DNA of 24,666 nucleotides from Puniceicoccales bacterium (lineage in GTDB: Bacteria; Verrucomicrobiota; Verrucomicrobiia; Opitutales; JAIRKQ01). Positions 15,623-23,789 of this stretch are shown in pieces. The stretch is from contig JAISRG010000001.1 in assembly GCA_031273725.1 (NCBI GenBank), positions 1-24,666 on the forward strand. The letters are read 5' to 3'. Made by a program: the position numbers and the translations under genes. How positions within the stretch are numbered: position 1 is the stretch's first letter; every line of letters begins with the position of its first letter. The notes under the pieces are model-generated. The model was given only the letters and a program-made list of their open reading frames with translations. It did no database searches and was not told the DNA's origin.

Positions 15623-17751
15623 TATCCCTCGGTTGGTTTAGGTTGCTCAATCCCACTTACCGGGAGTCCAATACTTCCAGAATCATTTTTGGGGATTCTC
15701 TCATTTTTGCGCTTTTTCGGCATTTCCGAATCATTGTCATCGTCAATTCGCCTATTTCGCTTCTCCGGCATGATTATATTCATAGTGAAATCACCATTTT
15801 TCACAAGATCATAAACGTAGATGCCATCGACGGTTTCATATTTCAACAATGCCTCCGCAAGTTTGTCCAAAATTGTTCGTTTTTCTTGCAAAATTTTGAA
15901 GGCTCGTCGGTAGCCAGCCTCAACCAGCGCTACAACCTCAGAATCAATCTTCTGAGCCGTTAATTCGCTATAATTTTGCGAACGAGAAATTTCACGGCCT
16001 AGGAATATGTGGTCTTGGTTTTCTCCATAGGCAACGGGACCAAGAGGACTCATTCCCCAGTCACAAACCATCTTCCTGGCGATTTTTGTCGCCGACTTTA
16101 TGTCAGCTGAAGCGCCATTGGTCATTTCGGAAAATACGATTTCTTCGGCAACACGCCCTCCCATTGAGCAGCAAATTTGAGCTTCCAGATTCTTTTTTGA
16201 ATGATTTAGAATATCTTTTTTTGGAATGAACATTGTGCTTCCCAAACTTTGCCCACGCGGAATAATTGTCACCTTGTGCACCGGTAGATTTCCGTCGTCA
16301 ACAATTACCTGGACGATGGCATGGCCAGCTTCATGGTAGGCTGTAATCTTTTTATCGGAATCATCCATCAGCTTTTTACGTTCCCGACCGAATGCAATTT
16401 TATCGCGGGCCTCATCAACGTCATTCTTGGACACGACTTTTTTATTTTCACGGGCAGCTAGTAGGGCTGACTCATTCAGTAAGTTTTCCAAATCTGCTCC
16501 CGAAAAACCAGACGTGTTGCGCGCTATGTCTTTCAAACTAACACTTTTATCCAACTTGATCTTTTTCGCATGAACCTTTAAAATTTCCTCGCGACCATTT
16601 AAATCTGGAAGGTCTATCACTATTTGCCGATCAAATCTTCCCGGTCTCAAAAGTGCCGAATCTAAGACATCTGGCCGATTTGTGGCAGCTATGATGATTA
16701 CTCCTTCGCGACTGTCGAATCCGTCCATTTCAACGAGGAGCGAATTGAGTGTCTGCTCCCGCTCGTCATTCCCTCCTCCGAGACCCGCTCCCCGTTGGCG
16801 ACCCACAGCATCTATCTCATCAATGAACAATATGCATGGGGCGTTTTTTCTGCCCTGCTCGAACAAGTCACGAACGCGGGAGGCTCCAATTCCGACGAAC
16901 ATTTCAACAAAATCTGACCCGCTTATGCTAAAAAATGGGACCTTTGCCTCTCCAGCAACTGCTTTTGCCAATAAAGTTTTTCCCGTCCCGGGAGCTCCGA
17001 ACATTAGACATCCTTTGGGGATGCGCCCGCCAATGTCTAAAAATTTTTTCGGATTTTTCAAAAAATCTACAATTTCTGCGACTTCTTCCTTTGCCTCATC
17101 ACACCCGGCAACATCTTTGAATGTGATTTTTTTCTTATCCTGCGTTAGCAACTTAGCTCGACTTTTTCCAAATGCCATCGTGCTTTTGCCTGCCCCATGC
17201 AATTGTTTTCCGAGGACAAAAAATATCAGCAGCAAGAAAATGACATAGGGTACCGTATTAACCAAAATGTCACTCCATAGTGCTGAACTTGGCTTTTCGA
17301 CCCACACCTTCGATGATTCTATCAAATGGTTATAGCGATTGGGGGTCAAACGGCCTTCCGCCATAAAAGTTACCGTATCCTTATTCGTATTACTTTGCGC
17401 AAGGGTATTGTTAAACTTTTTTAGAATATTGTCATCATTGACAACCATCTGGTTTGCACTGGCACTTGATGTAATATTTTCGCCGGTAATATTTTCACCG
17501 GTATTTTTGGCTTCCCCGTATAATTTATACCACTCGAATCCTTTGGTGGGGATGCCTTGTATGACGCCGGACACTATATCATTTCTTTCAGAAGCCGCTA
17601 TGACAGCCTCAATGGTCCACTTATTGCCTTGAACGGCCATAACCGTTGGATTGTACATGCTCCACAAAGCAAAAATCGTCAAAATTACAATTACCCACAC
17701 CCCAACAACTTTCAGTTGAAATACAAATTTTGAATTATTTTTTTTTTGCAT
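15622..17751 (-). CDS. ftsH: ATP-dependent zinc metalloprotease FtsH
   Basis: FtsH is the membrane-bound AAA protease that degrades misassembled membrane proteins and regulators such as LpxC. The 709-residue product has TM helix 1 (about 14-32), a periplasmic domain to about 160, TM helix 2 (161-181), then the AAA module: Walker A GAPGTGKT (252-259), pore FVG, Walker B CILFIDEID (306-314), and SRH ATNRPDVLDSALLRPGRFDR. The peptidase has HEAGH (473-477) with the third zinc ligand Asp550. The periplasmic part holds a small duplication, GENITGENIT. The charged tail after 660 is unique. The start is 44 bases after tilS, with a TATAGT -10-like hexamer at 17768-17773 (minus strand). Confidence 0.96.
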   Translation of the reverse strand: MQKKNNSKFVFQLKVVGVWVIVILTIFALWSMYNPTVMAVQGNKWTIEAVIAASERNDIVSGVIQGIPTKGFEWYKLYGEAKNTGENITGENITSSASANQMVVNDDNILKKFNNTLAQSNTNKDTVTFMAEGRLTPNRYNHLIESSKVWVEKPSSALWSDILVNTVPYVIFLLLIFFVLGKQLHGAGKSTMAFGKSRAKLLTQDKKKITFKDVAGCDEAKEEVAEIVDFLKNPKKFLDIGGRIPKGCLMFGAPGTGKTLLAKAVAGEAKVPFFSISGSDFVEMFVGIGASRVRDLFEQGRKNAPCILFIDEIDAVGRQRGAGLGGGNDEREQTLNSLLVEMDGFDSREGVIIIAATNRPDVLDSALLRPGRFDRQIVIDLPDLNGREEILKVHAKKIKLDKSVSLKDIARNTSGFSGADLENLLNESALLAARENKKVVSKNDVDEARDKIAFGRERKKLMDDSDKKITAYHEAGHAIVQVIVDDGNLPVHKVTIIPRGQSLGSTMFIPKKDILNHSKKNLEAQICCSMGGRVAEEIVFSEMTNGASADIKSATKIARKMVCDWGMSPLGPVAYGENQDHIFLGREISRSQNYSELTAQKIDSEVVALVEAGYRRAFKILQEKRTILDKLAEALLKYETVDGIYVYDLVKNGDFTMNIIMPEKRNRRIDDDNDSEMPKKRKNERIPKNDSGSIGLPVSGIEQPKPTEG

Positions 17752-17770
17752 ACGAGATAGATCCCAAACT

Positions 17771-17805
17771 ATACTGCAGTATCAACTAATATGCATCATG
17801 CATAT
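17771..17805. promoter_or_regulatory. Two adjacent palindromes upstream of ftsH
   Basis: ATACTGCAGTAT (17771-17782) is a perfect 12-base palindrome. ATATGCATCATGCATAT (17789-17805) has perfect 8-base arms around one base and covers the tilS stop codon. The first overlaps a TATAGT -10-like hexamer reading toward ftsH. The pair may be an operator for ftsH; a hairpin between tilS and ftsH in the mRNA is the alternative. Confidence 0.4.
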
Positions 17806-19205
17806 GTCAATAGAAGAGCCCAATCGTTCGTTGTTTTTATTTTGAAGTGATCCGAGACTGGCAGATGGGGAACCCAACAAACTTTACCGCTGACAAAAAT
17901 CACAGGCAATGACAGTTTGTCTTCTTTGGAAATAATCTTTGCGGTTAAAACATCTCCCAATTTCCTTTCCGAATTATGCCCGAATGCTACGTATTGGAAG
18001 TGTGATTGGTATTTTTTTACCGAAATTTCTGATATTTTTTCGATGGCCGCGTAGCACTGTTTACTCCTATCGGTATTTTTTAAATTTTTCCGAATTTCTT
18101 TGGAGATCTTTACACTTTGAATTTCCAAAAATTTCCCATTTGGTAAGCAATTTTGTCCTATTTTTAAATCTTCAATCGCCCAACCATCACATTGTTCCCC
18201 GGTGGTCACATAAAAACTGTTGCCATCAAATTTGATAAAATTCTGCTTTCCAACGCTAAAAGTTGTTGTTCGGCTCATGCGCATTTTGTCCAAAAATGTT
18301 TGAATGTAGGATCGCCGAACGTCGAAGCCATTGGCTGCTAAAAATTCCGTAAAAATTCTTTTCAATACTGCAATTGGCAAATCCTTCAAATCGGAAATTT
18401 CGAGGTTTCCTCCAAGGTTTCTGCCATTGAGATATTTTTGCGCAAAAAAACTTACCGCATGGTCGGCTTCTTCCACGTTTTGTTTGGCACTTGCTAGATT
18501 TTTAATGACGTCGAATTTGCCAGCCACCTCTTGGATCTTTGGCAGAATGATGTTACGAATTTTATTCCTAAAAAAGTCATTTTCAAAATTGCTTTTGTCG
18601 TCGCGCCACGCAACCTTAGCATTCCTTAGAAAAGCTTCCAATTCCTGTTTTGTAAAATTTAGCAGCGGCCGCAGTTTTAAATATTTTTTTTGGAAAATTG
18701 TTATTGCGCGTGGGGAGGAAAGACCGGCCGTGTCACTGGCACGAACCATTCGCATGAGTAAAGTTTCGGCGATGTCATTTTTTTGATGCCCGAGAACTAG
18801 TACCTTCGAATTAAATTTTCCAAGCGCACGTTCGAAAAATTCATTGCGCAGGCGTCGCAGACGATCTTCGGAAACATTCTCCGGCCTATTTTTCAATTTT
18901 TCCGAATAAAATGCCGCACCGCAATCGTTCGCCAGCGTTTTTACGAATTGTTCATCGCCATCGGATTCGTCACCGCGCAAATTGTGGTTAAAATGTAAAA
19001 TGGCCAAACGGCTTTTCAAATTGGGAAATTTTTCCAAAATGTATTTTACCAAAAAAACGGAATCACTGCCACCCGAACATGCGACACAGATGACTTCCGT
19101 GTTGTTATTTTCATTCAGAAATTTCAAAATCCCATTGGCAGCTTCAACGCCCTTGCAATCGACAATTTGGGCCTTTGCGTATGCAATGAGATCGTGGGTT
19201 TGCAT
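17796..19205 (-). CDS. tilS: tRNA(Ile)-lysidine synthase
   Basis: TilS attaches lysine to C34 of the CAU-anticodon tRNA-Ile, so that it reads AUA and is charged with Ile; it is essential in most bacteria. The 469-residue product starts with an N-type ATP pyrophosphatase domain with the PP-loop SGGSDS (44-49). LHFNHNLRGDESDGDEQFV, LGHQKNDIAETLLMRM and LRPLLNFTKQELEAFL follow, all diagnostic. The middle has DKSNFENDFFRNKIRNIILP, and the tail (after about 380) matches the TilS C-terminal domain. It begins 13 bases after the dapL stop. tilS upstream of ftsH is a widespread bacterial arrangement. Confidence 0.94.
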   Translation of the reverse strand: MQTHDLIAYAKAQIVDCKGVEAANGILKFLNENNNTEVICVACSGGSDSVFLVKYILEKFPNLKSRLAILHFNHNLRGDESDGDEQFVKTLANDCGAAFYSEKLKNRPENVSEDRLRRLRNEFFERALGKFNSKVLVLGHQKNDIAETLLMRMVRASDTAGLSSPRAITIFQKKYLKLRPLLNFTKQELEAFLRNAKVAWRDDKSNFENDFFRNKIRNIILPKIQEVAGKFDVIKNLASAKQNVEEADHAVSFFAQKYLNGRNLGGNLEISDLKDLPIAVLKRIFTEFLAANGFDVRRSYIQTFLDKMRMSRTTTFSVGKQNFIKFDGNSFYVTTGEQCDGWAIEDLKIGQNCLPNGKFLEIQSVKISKEIRKNLKNTDRSKQCYAAIEKISEISVKKYQSHFQYVAFGHNSERKLGDVLTAKIISKEDKLSLPVIFVSGKVCWVPHLPVSDHFKIKTTNDWALLLTYA

Positions 19206-19218
19206 TTTGAATCATCAG

Positions 19219-20481
19219 TCACTTTGACTTACGAAATTTGAATTCAACATTGGACATTCGACTCCTAAACAAATCGATAATTTCGTTTTCATCCGTATCC
19301 TTGCTCCCAAATGTCATTGAAAATCTTAGGGATGGCTCAACGTCATCCCAGGGCACAACGACTATTCCGAGGTCCTTTATCATCCATTCGGCAAATTCTT
19401 CCGCCGAAGTGAAATTAATTTTTTTGCCACTATACTCTATGGCACTTGGAATTTGGGTGTATAGAAAAAATCCGGCCTTTATATTATCGACGCTAAAGCC
19501 GCAATTTTTTAACACCAAAGCCACTTGATTCATCCGCCGTTCGTATTTTTGTGCATTTTGTGACGGAATGGATAAATTATTTTTTAACGCCAGGGCAGCC
19601 GCTTTTTGTATCGCCAAAAATTGGCCGGAATCCGTTTGATCCTTGACGTGGGCGTAGGCTGCCATCAACTTGGAGTTTCCGCAGACCCAACCGAGTCGCC
19701 AGCCCGTCATATTGAACCCCTTTGACATGGAATGCAGTTCCAATGCGACCTCCTTCGCTCCATCGACATTAAAAATTGAAATTCGGTCTTCTTCGCGAAA
19801 TGTCAGAGAAGCATAGGCCGCATCATTTATTATCAAAAAAGAATGCTCGTGGGCCATGTCGACCAGCTTTTTAAAAAATTCCTTTGTGGCGCAGGCTCCC
19901 GTTGGATTATTTGGATAATTTACAACGACTACCTTCGTTCTCTGCAAAATATACTTGGGAATATCATCGAGCTCAGGGAGATAATTATTTTTTGCATGGA
20001 GTGGGAGGCGTATAACATCGGCTAATAGGTAACGCGAATGGGTACCGAAAACGGGATATCCCGGCGCCGTCATTAGAACGACATCTCCTGGGTTTACGAA
20101 ACATAGCGGTAAAATGGATAGGGCGGCCTTTGAACCAATCGAATGGACAATTTCCGTTTGCGGATCCAACACAACGTTAAATTGCGATTCCATGTAGCTG
20201 GCCGCCGCATCCTTGAATTCCTGGCACCCATTGTCGGAATAACCACGATTTTCATATTTTTTGCTCTCATGGGCCAAGGCTTCGATCGATGAATTGGCAG
20301 CCATATCATCGGGCTCGCCAACTCCCATATCGATTAAAACTCGGTCGGGAAATTTGGCAAGGGCTTCCCGTTTTGCTCGCTTGATCTTTTCAAATTTGTA
20401 AATTTGATTGCTATTTCCGAAGTTTTTGCCGCCTATCCTTTCGGAAAAAATTTTTTTCGCAAATTGTTCACTAACGTCCAT
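19219..20481 (-). CDS. dapL: LL-diaminopimelate aminotransferase
   Basis: DapL converts tetrahydrodipicolinate directly to LL-diaminopimelate, bypassing the DapC/D/E steps, for lysine and peptidoglycan. It is a PLP class-I aminotransferase of 420 residues. The N-terminus (SERIGGKNFG, IYKFEKIKRAKREALAKFP, LIDMGVGEPDDMA, ENRGYSDNGCQEF) is strongly DapL-like. The core has PNNPTGA, NDAAYASL and SMSKGFNMTGWRLGW with the PLP lysine. The C-terminal arginine region (PSLRFSMTFG) is present. ATG 20481 is chosen; the frame extends to 20538, but that would run into nth. It opens the operon dapL-tilS-ftsH-clpX-like-rfaE2. DapL occurs in plants, Chlamydiae, Verrucomicrobiota and some other bacteria, which supports the taxonomic guess. 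Confidence 0.88.
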   Translation of the reverse strand: MDVSEQFAKKIFSERIGGKNFGNSNQIYKFEKIKRAKREALAKFPDRVLIDMGVGEPDDMAANSSIEALAHESKKYENRGYSDNGCQEFKDAAASYMESQFNVVLDPQTEIVHSIGSKAALSILPLCFVNPGDVVLMTAPGYPVFGTHSRYLLADVIRLPLHAKNNYLPELDDIPKYILQRTKVVVVNYPNNPTGACATKEFFKKLVDMAHEHSFLIINDAAYASLTFREEDRISIFNVDGAKEVALELHSMSKGFNMTGWRLGWVCGNSKLMAAYAHVKDQTDSGQFLAIQKAAALALKNNLSIPSQNAQKYERRMNQVALVLKNCGFSVDNIKAGFFLYTQIPSAIEYSGKKINFTSAEEFAEWMIKDLGIVVVPWDDVEPSLRFSMTFGSKDTDENEIIDLFRSRMSNVEFKFRKSK

Positions 20482-20500
20482 ATATTTAATCCCAAAAATT

Positions 20501-21127
20501 ATGAACCATTCGGAAAAATCAAAGTTTATTTTAGCCAAGTTAAACGAACTATTCCCAGCCCCAGAAATTCAACTAAATTTTTCCGATACGTTCACATGCC
20601 TGGTTTCCGTTATGCTATCTGCGCAGTGCACGGACGCCGTCGTAAATGTTGTAACGGATAGGCTATTTGACATCGCAAAAACTCCACGGGAGATCCTAGA
20701 TTTGGGAGAAGCTCGGTTGAAATCAATCATTCGGCCATGTGGATTTTTTAACTGTAAATCAAAACACATAGTTGGCACGGCTAAAATAATTTTAGAAAAG
20801 CACAATGGCCGAGTCCCCTCCACATTTGCAGAACTTGAAGCGTTACCCGGTGTCGGACACAAAACTGCTTCGGTCATAATGGGCCAGTGTTTCGATAAAC
20901 CGGCATTCCCCGTTGATACTCACATCGCCCGGCTTGCAAACCGCTGGGGCCTCGAAAAATCCAACGATGTAAGAAGGATTGAGGATGCATTGAAAAAACT
21001 TTTTCCCATCGATACTTGGAAAACATTACACGTGCAATTAATTCTCTATGGACGAAAATTTTGTCCGGCGAAAAAACATCTAGTTGAAAATTGCCCAATT
21101 TGCTTGAAGTTTTCACAAAACACCTGA
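20501..21127 (+). CDS. nth: Endonuclease III (Nth) with incomplete iron-sulphur motif
   Basis: Nth is a DNA glycosylase/AP lyase for oxidised pyrimidines. The 208-residue product has SVMLSAQCTDAVVN, the helix-hairpin-helix LPGVGHKTA with catalytic Lys121, and VDTHIARLANR with catalytic Asp139. The C-terminal cluster loop, normally C-x6-C-x2-C-x5-C, has only Cys188, Cys198 and Cys201. The second and fourth ligand positions (195 and 204) are Val and Phe, so a normal [4Fe-4S] cluster is unlikely. ATG 20501 fits the family start, 19 bases from the divergent dapL start; an in-frame ATG at 20408 would overlap dapL. It leads the plus-strand run to acpS-ffh-lpxA-rarA. Confidence 0.9.
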   Translation: MNHSEKSKFILAKLNELFPAPEIQLNFSDTFTCLVSVMLSAQCTDAVVNVVTDRLFDIAKTPREILDLGEARLKSIIRPCGFFNCKSKHIVGTAKIILEKHNGRVPSTFAELEALPGVGHKTASVIMGQCFDKPAFPVDTHIARLANRWGLEKSNDVRRIEDALKKLFPIDTWKTLHVQLILYGRKFCPAKKHLVENCPICLKFSQNT

Positions 21128-21174
21128 AATATACGGAATGCTTATTTGCGATGGCAAATGTGAATATTGTAGCT

Positions 21175-21561
21175 ATGACAGTTAATAACATATCCCTGGG
21201 AACTGACATTGTCGACGTGGAAAGAATCGATAGATTGATTCAAAAATACGGCGATATTTTCCTTTCCAGAATTTTCGATGCCATTGAAATTACATATTGC
21301 CAACAAACTGCTAAGCCAGCAAATAGCTTTGCTGCTAGGTTTGCTGCGAAGGAAGCTTTTGCGAAAGCACTTGGCACGGGAATTGGAAAAAATATTGGGT
21401 GGAAGGATATCTCCGTTGGGAAGAAATCTTCCGGAGAACCATACATTATTTTATCGGAAAATGGTAAAGATAAAATAAAAAACCTTGGATTTTCTGCTAT
21501 GAAAGTTTCAATTTCCCATACTAAAACACTTGCCCAGGCCGTGGTTATACTTATTAAATAG
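21175..21561 (+). CDS. acpS: Holo-[acyl-carrier-protein] synthase
   Basis: AcpS transfers 4'-phosphopantetheine from CoA to apo-ACP, activating fatty acid and lipid A synthesis. The 128 residues match the family length. The magnesium-binding motifs are SLGTDIVDVERI (Asp11) and FAARFAAKEAFAKALGTG (Glu60), and the end SISHTKTLAQAVVI is typical. ATG 21175 is chosen, giving the usual short N-terminus; the open frame reaches back to 21091 over the nth 3' end. ffh starts 4 bases after its stop. Confidence 0.93.
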   Translation: MTVNNISLGTDIVDVERIDRLIQKYGDIFLSRIFDAIEITYCQQTAKPANSFAARFAAKEAFAKALGTGIGKNIGWKDISVGKKSSGEPYIILSENGKDKIKNLGFSAMKVSISHTKTLAQAVVILIK

Positions 21562-21565
21562 ATCC

Positions 21566-22906
21566 ATGTTTGCTTCGATAACTGATAAGATTTCCAATGT
21601 TTTTAAAAACCTACGTGGTCTTGGGAAGATTTCAGAAAAAAATGTCACGGATGCCCTGGAGGAAATTCGAAATTCCCTATTAAGTGCGGATGTTAACCGT
21701 GAGGCCGCCGATGAATTCATAGGCAAAGTGCACAAATCCGCCATCGGTCAAAAGGTTCTAAATAAAATCCTGCCGGAACAGCAGATTGTTAAAATAATCT
21801 GCGACGAACTCATTGAACTTCTCGGTGGCGACCAAGAAGTGGAAAAATATACGGTCAAACCGCTAAAAATTCTACTGGCTGGCTTGCACGGTTCCGGCAA
21901 AACGACGACAGCTGGTAAATTGGCACTTTTGCTAAAGGAAAGTGGCTATAACCCCCTGTTGGTTGCCTGTGATATTTACCGGCCAGCCGCAATCGACCAA
22001 TTAAAAGTGGTGGCTGACAGTATTTCCGTAGCATGCTATGCCGAACCGGATTCAAAAAATGCATGCAAAATTGCAAAACACGGGTTACAGCACGCCGAAG
22101 ATAATCATTTTGACGCGATAATCTTTGATACTGCGGGAAGGTTACACATTGACAAGCAACTGATCGAAGAAATCAAAGATGTTAAAAAAATTGTCTCTCC
22201 CAACGAAGTGTTTTTGGTCGCAGATGCTGCCCTGGGACAAGAAGCCGTCAACATTGCCAAAGCATTCAATGATGCCATATCCCTGTCGGGTATCATTTTG
22301 ACGAAACTCGATGGAGATGCCCGTGGTGGGGCTGCACTGTCGATGAAGTATGTCACGGGCGTCCCGATAAAGTTCGTTGGTACCGGCGAAAAACTCGCAG
22401 ATTTTTCCGTATTTCATCCAAAACGAATGGCCAATCGCATTTTGGGAATGGGAGATGTTGTGTCCCTCGTCGAAAAAGCGCAACAGCATGTCGATGAGCA
22501 GGAACGGGAAAAATTATCGAAAAAGATAAAAAAAGCTGAGTTCGATCTAAATGACTTCCTAACGAGCATCCAGCAGATTAAAAAAATGGGACCGATGTCC
22601 ATGCTAATGGGAATGCTTCCAGGAAAACCAAAAATTCCAACGGCGGATTCCGATAGCGAAAAAATGAAAATGAACGAAGCGATTATCCAATCCATGACAA
22701 TCCAAGAGCGGGCCAAACCAGCCATCATTAATTCTTGGCGCCGCGCGAGGATAGCAAAAGGTGCCGGTGTGGAGCTCAAAGATGTTAATGCGCTGCTAAA
22801 ACAATTTTCCCAGATGCAAAAGATGATGAAATCGTTTAAGGGCGAGAAAGGTATTAAAAAAATGCAAGCATTTGCATCACAATTTAACCTGCATGTCGGC
22901 AAATAA
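21566..22906 (+). CDS. ffh: Signal recognition particle protein Ffh
   Basis: Ffh with 4.5S RNA targets nascent membrane proteins to FtsY and the Sec translocon. The 446 residues contain the N domain (LRGLGKISEKNVTDALEEIR), the GTPase G domain with GLHGSGKT (106-113), DTAGRL (188), TKLDGDARGG (246) and GTGEK, then the methionine-rich M domain with GMGDVVSLVEKAQ, GPMSMLMGMLPG and SWRRARIAKGAG for RNA binding. The methionines of the signal-peptide groove are present. ATG 21566 is preferred to the upstream in-frame ATG 21530, which lies inside acpS. Confidence 0.96.
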   Translation: MFASITDKISNVFKNLRGLGKISEKNVTDALEEIRNSLLSADVNREAADEFIGKVHKSAIGQKVLNKILPEQQIVKIICDELIELLGGDQEVEKYTVKPLKILLAGLHGSGKTTTAGKLALLLKESGYNPLLVACDIYRPAAIDQLKVVADSISVACYAEPDSKNACKIAKHGLQHAEDNHFDAIIFDTAGRLHIDKQLIEEIKDVKKIVSPNEVFLVADAALGQEAVNIAKAFNDAISLSGIILTKLDGDARGGAALSMKYVTGVPIKFVGTGEKLADFSVFHPKRMANRILGMGDVVSLVEKAQQHVDEQEREKLSKKIKKAEFDLNDFLTSIQQIKKMGPMSMLMGMLPGKPKIPTADSDSEKMKMNEAIIQSMTIQERAKPAIINSWRRARIAKGAGVELKDVNALLKQFSQMQKMMKSFKGEKGIKKMQAFASQFNLHVGK

Positions 22907-22967
22907 AAATCCCATTGAAATCACAATACCTTGACTTGGCCAATGTATTTAAGAGGATGTGGAAATC

Positions 22968-23789
22968 ATGTCGGGCGTGCACGATTTGGCAATAATTGGC
23001 AAAAATGTTTCACTGGGGGACGAAGTGCAAGTCGGGCCCTATGCTGTTATCGGGGATAATGTCAAAATCGGAAATGGAACAGTTATTGAAAGCCATGCCA
23101 TTGTAAGAAGTGGTACGATTATCGGAGATGGATGTTTTGTCGATAGTTTTGCAGCCATCGGTGGACCTCCGCAGGATGAATCTTTTGACACCGCTATTCC
23201 CAGTGGAGTAATCGTTGGTAACGATACCATTGTTCGGGAGTGTGTAACCATTCACCGTTCAACTAACGAAGCTGGGTTTACAAAAATAGGAAATTCTTGC
23301 ATGTTACAATCCGGAGCGCACGTTGCCCATGATTGTGAAGTCGGAGACCACACCATATTAGCCTCCGGTTCAATGTTGGGCGGTAAGGTCAAGTTGGGCC
23401 AAAAATGTTTCATCGGAGGTGGGGCAGCCGTCCACCAGAATGTTGTCGTTGGAGATTGTGTCATTTTATCTGGGAATTCAGCAACGGCCCTCGACCTCCC
23501 TCCCTACGTCATGGCAGCAGAAGTTTCCACTATCATCGGATTGAATTTGGTCCGCCTGCGGCGGGAGAAAGTAGATAATGGAAACGTCATTGCCCTAAAA
23601 GATTGTTTCCGGGAGTTTTACAAAAGGAATGGAAGTTTTAAAGATCGGGCTAAAGCTATGATAGAAAGTGGGTATGGGAGAACCTATGAAACTTTAAATT
23701 TCCTAAACTTTTTTCTGGAGGAATCCAAGAGAGGAGTTGCTCCAAAACGTCACAAAATAGTAAAATATGACACCGCGCGAACAGAATGA
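22968..23789 (+). CDS. lpxA: Acyl-ACP--UDP-N-acetylglucosamine O-acyltransferase
   Basis: LpxA performs the first acylation of lipid A synthesis in the cytoplasm. The 273-residue product begins with a left-handed parallel beta-helix made of hexapeptide repeats (VSLGDEVQVGPYAVIGD, VKIGNGTVI, TIIGDG). It has AAIGGPPQD, TIHRST and the catalytic His121 in GAHVAHDC, then a helical C-terminal domain (GLNLVRLRREKV...LKDCFREFYK) typical of LpxA rather than LpxD. ATG 22968 is chosen; GTG 22959 is in frame. No lpxC, lpxD, fabZ or lpxB is adjacent, so it is separated from the usual cluster. The last 23 bases overlap the start of the broken rarA. Confidence 0.93.
   Translation: MSGVHDLAIIGKNVSLGDEVQVGPYAVIGDNVKIGNGTVIESHAIVRSGTIIGDGCFVDSFAAIGGPPQDESFDTAIPSGVIVGNDTIVRECVTIHRSTNEAGFTKIGNSCMLQSGAHVAHDCEVGDHTILASGSMLGGKVKLGQKCFIGGGAAVHQNVVVGDCVILSGNSATALDLPPYVMAAEVSTIIGLNLVRLRREKVDNGNVIALKDCFREFYKRNGSFKDRAKAMIESGYGRTYETLNFLNFFLEESKRGVAPKRHKIVKYDTARTE

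Noticed and set aside
16682..17248. 188-codon plus-strand frame
   Set aside because: It is the antisense shadow of the ftsH AAA domain.
17461..17520. Tandem short repeat in the ftsH periplasmic region
   Set aside because: It is only a 15-base imperfect duplication (GENITGENIT) inside coding sequence, in frame and harmless.
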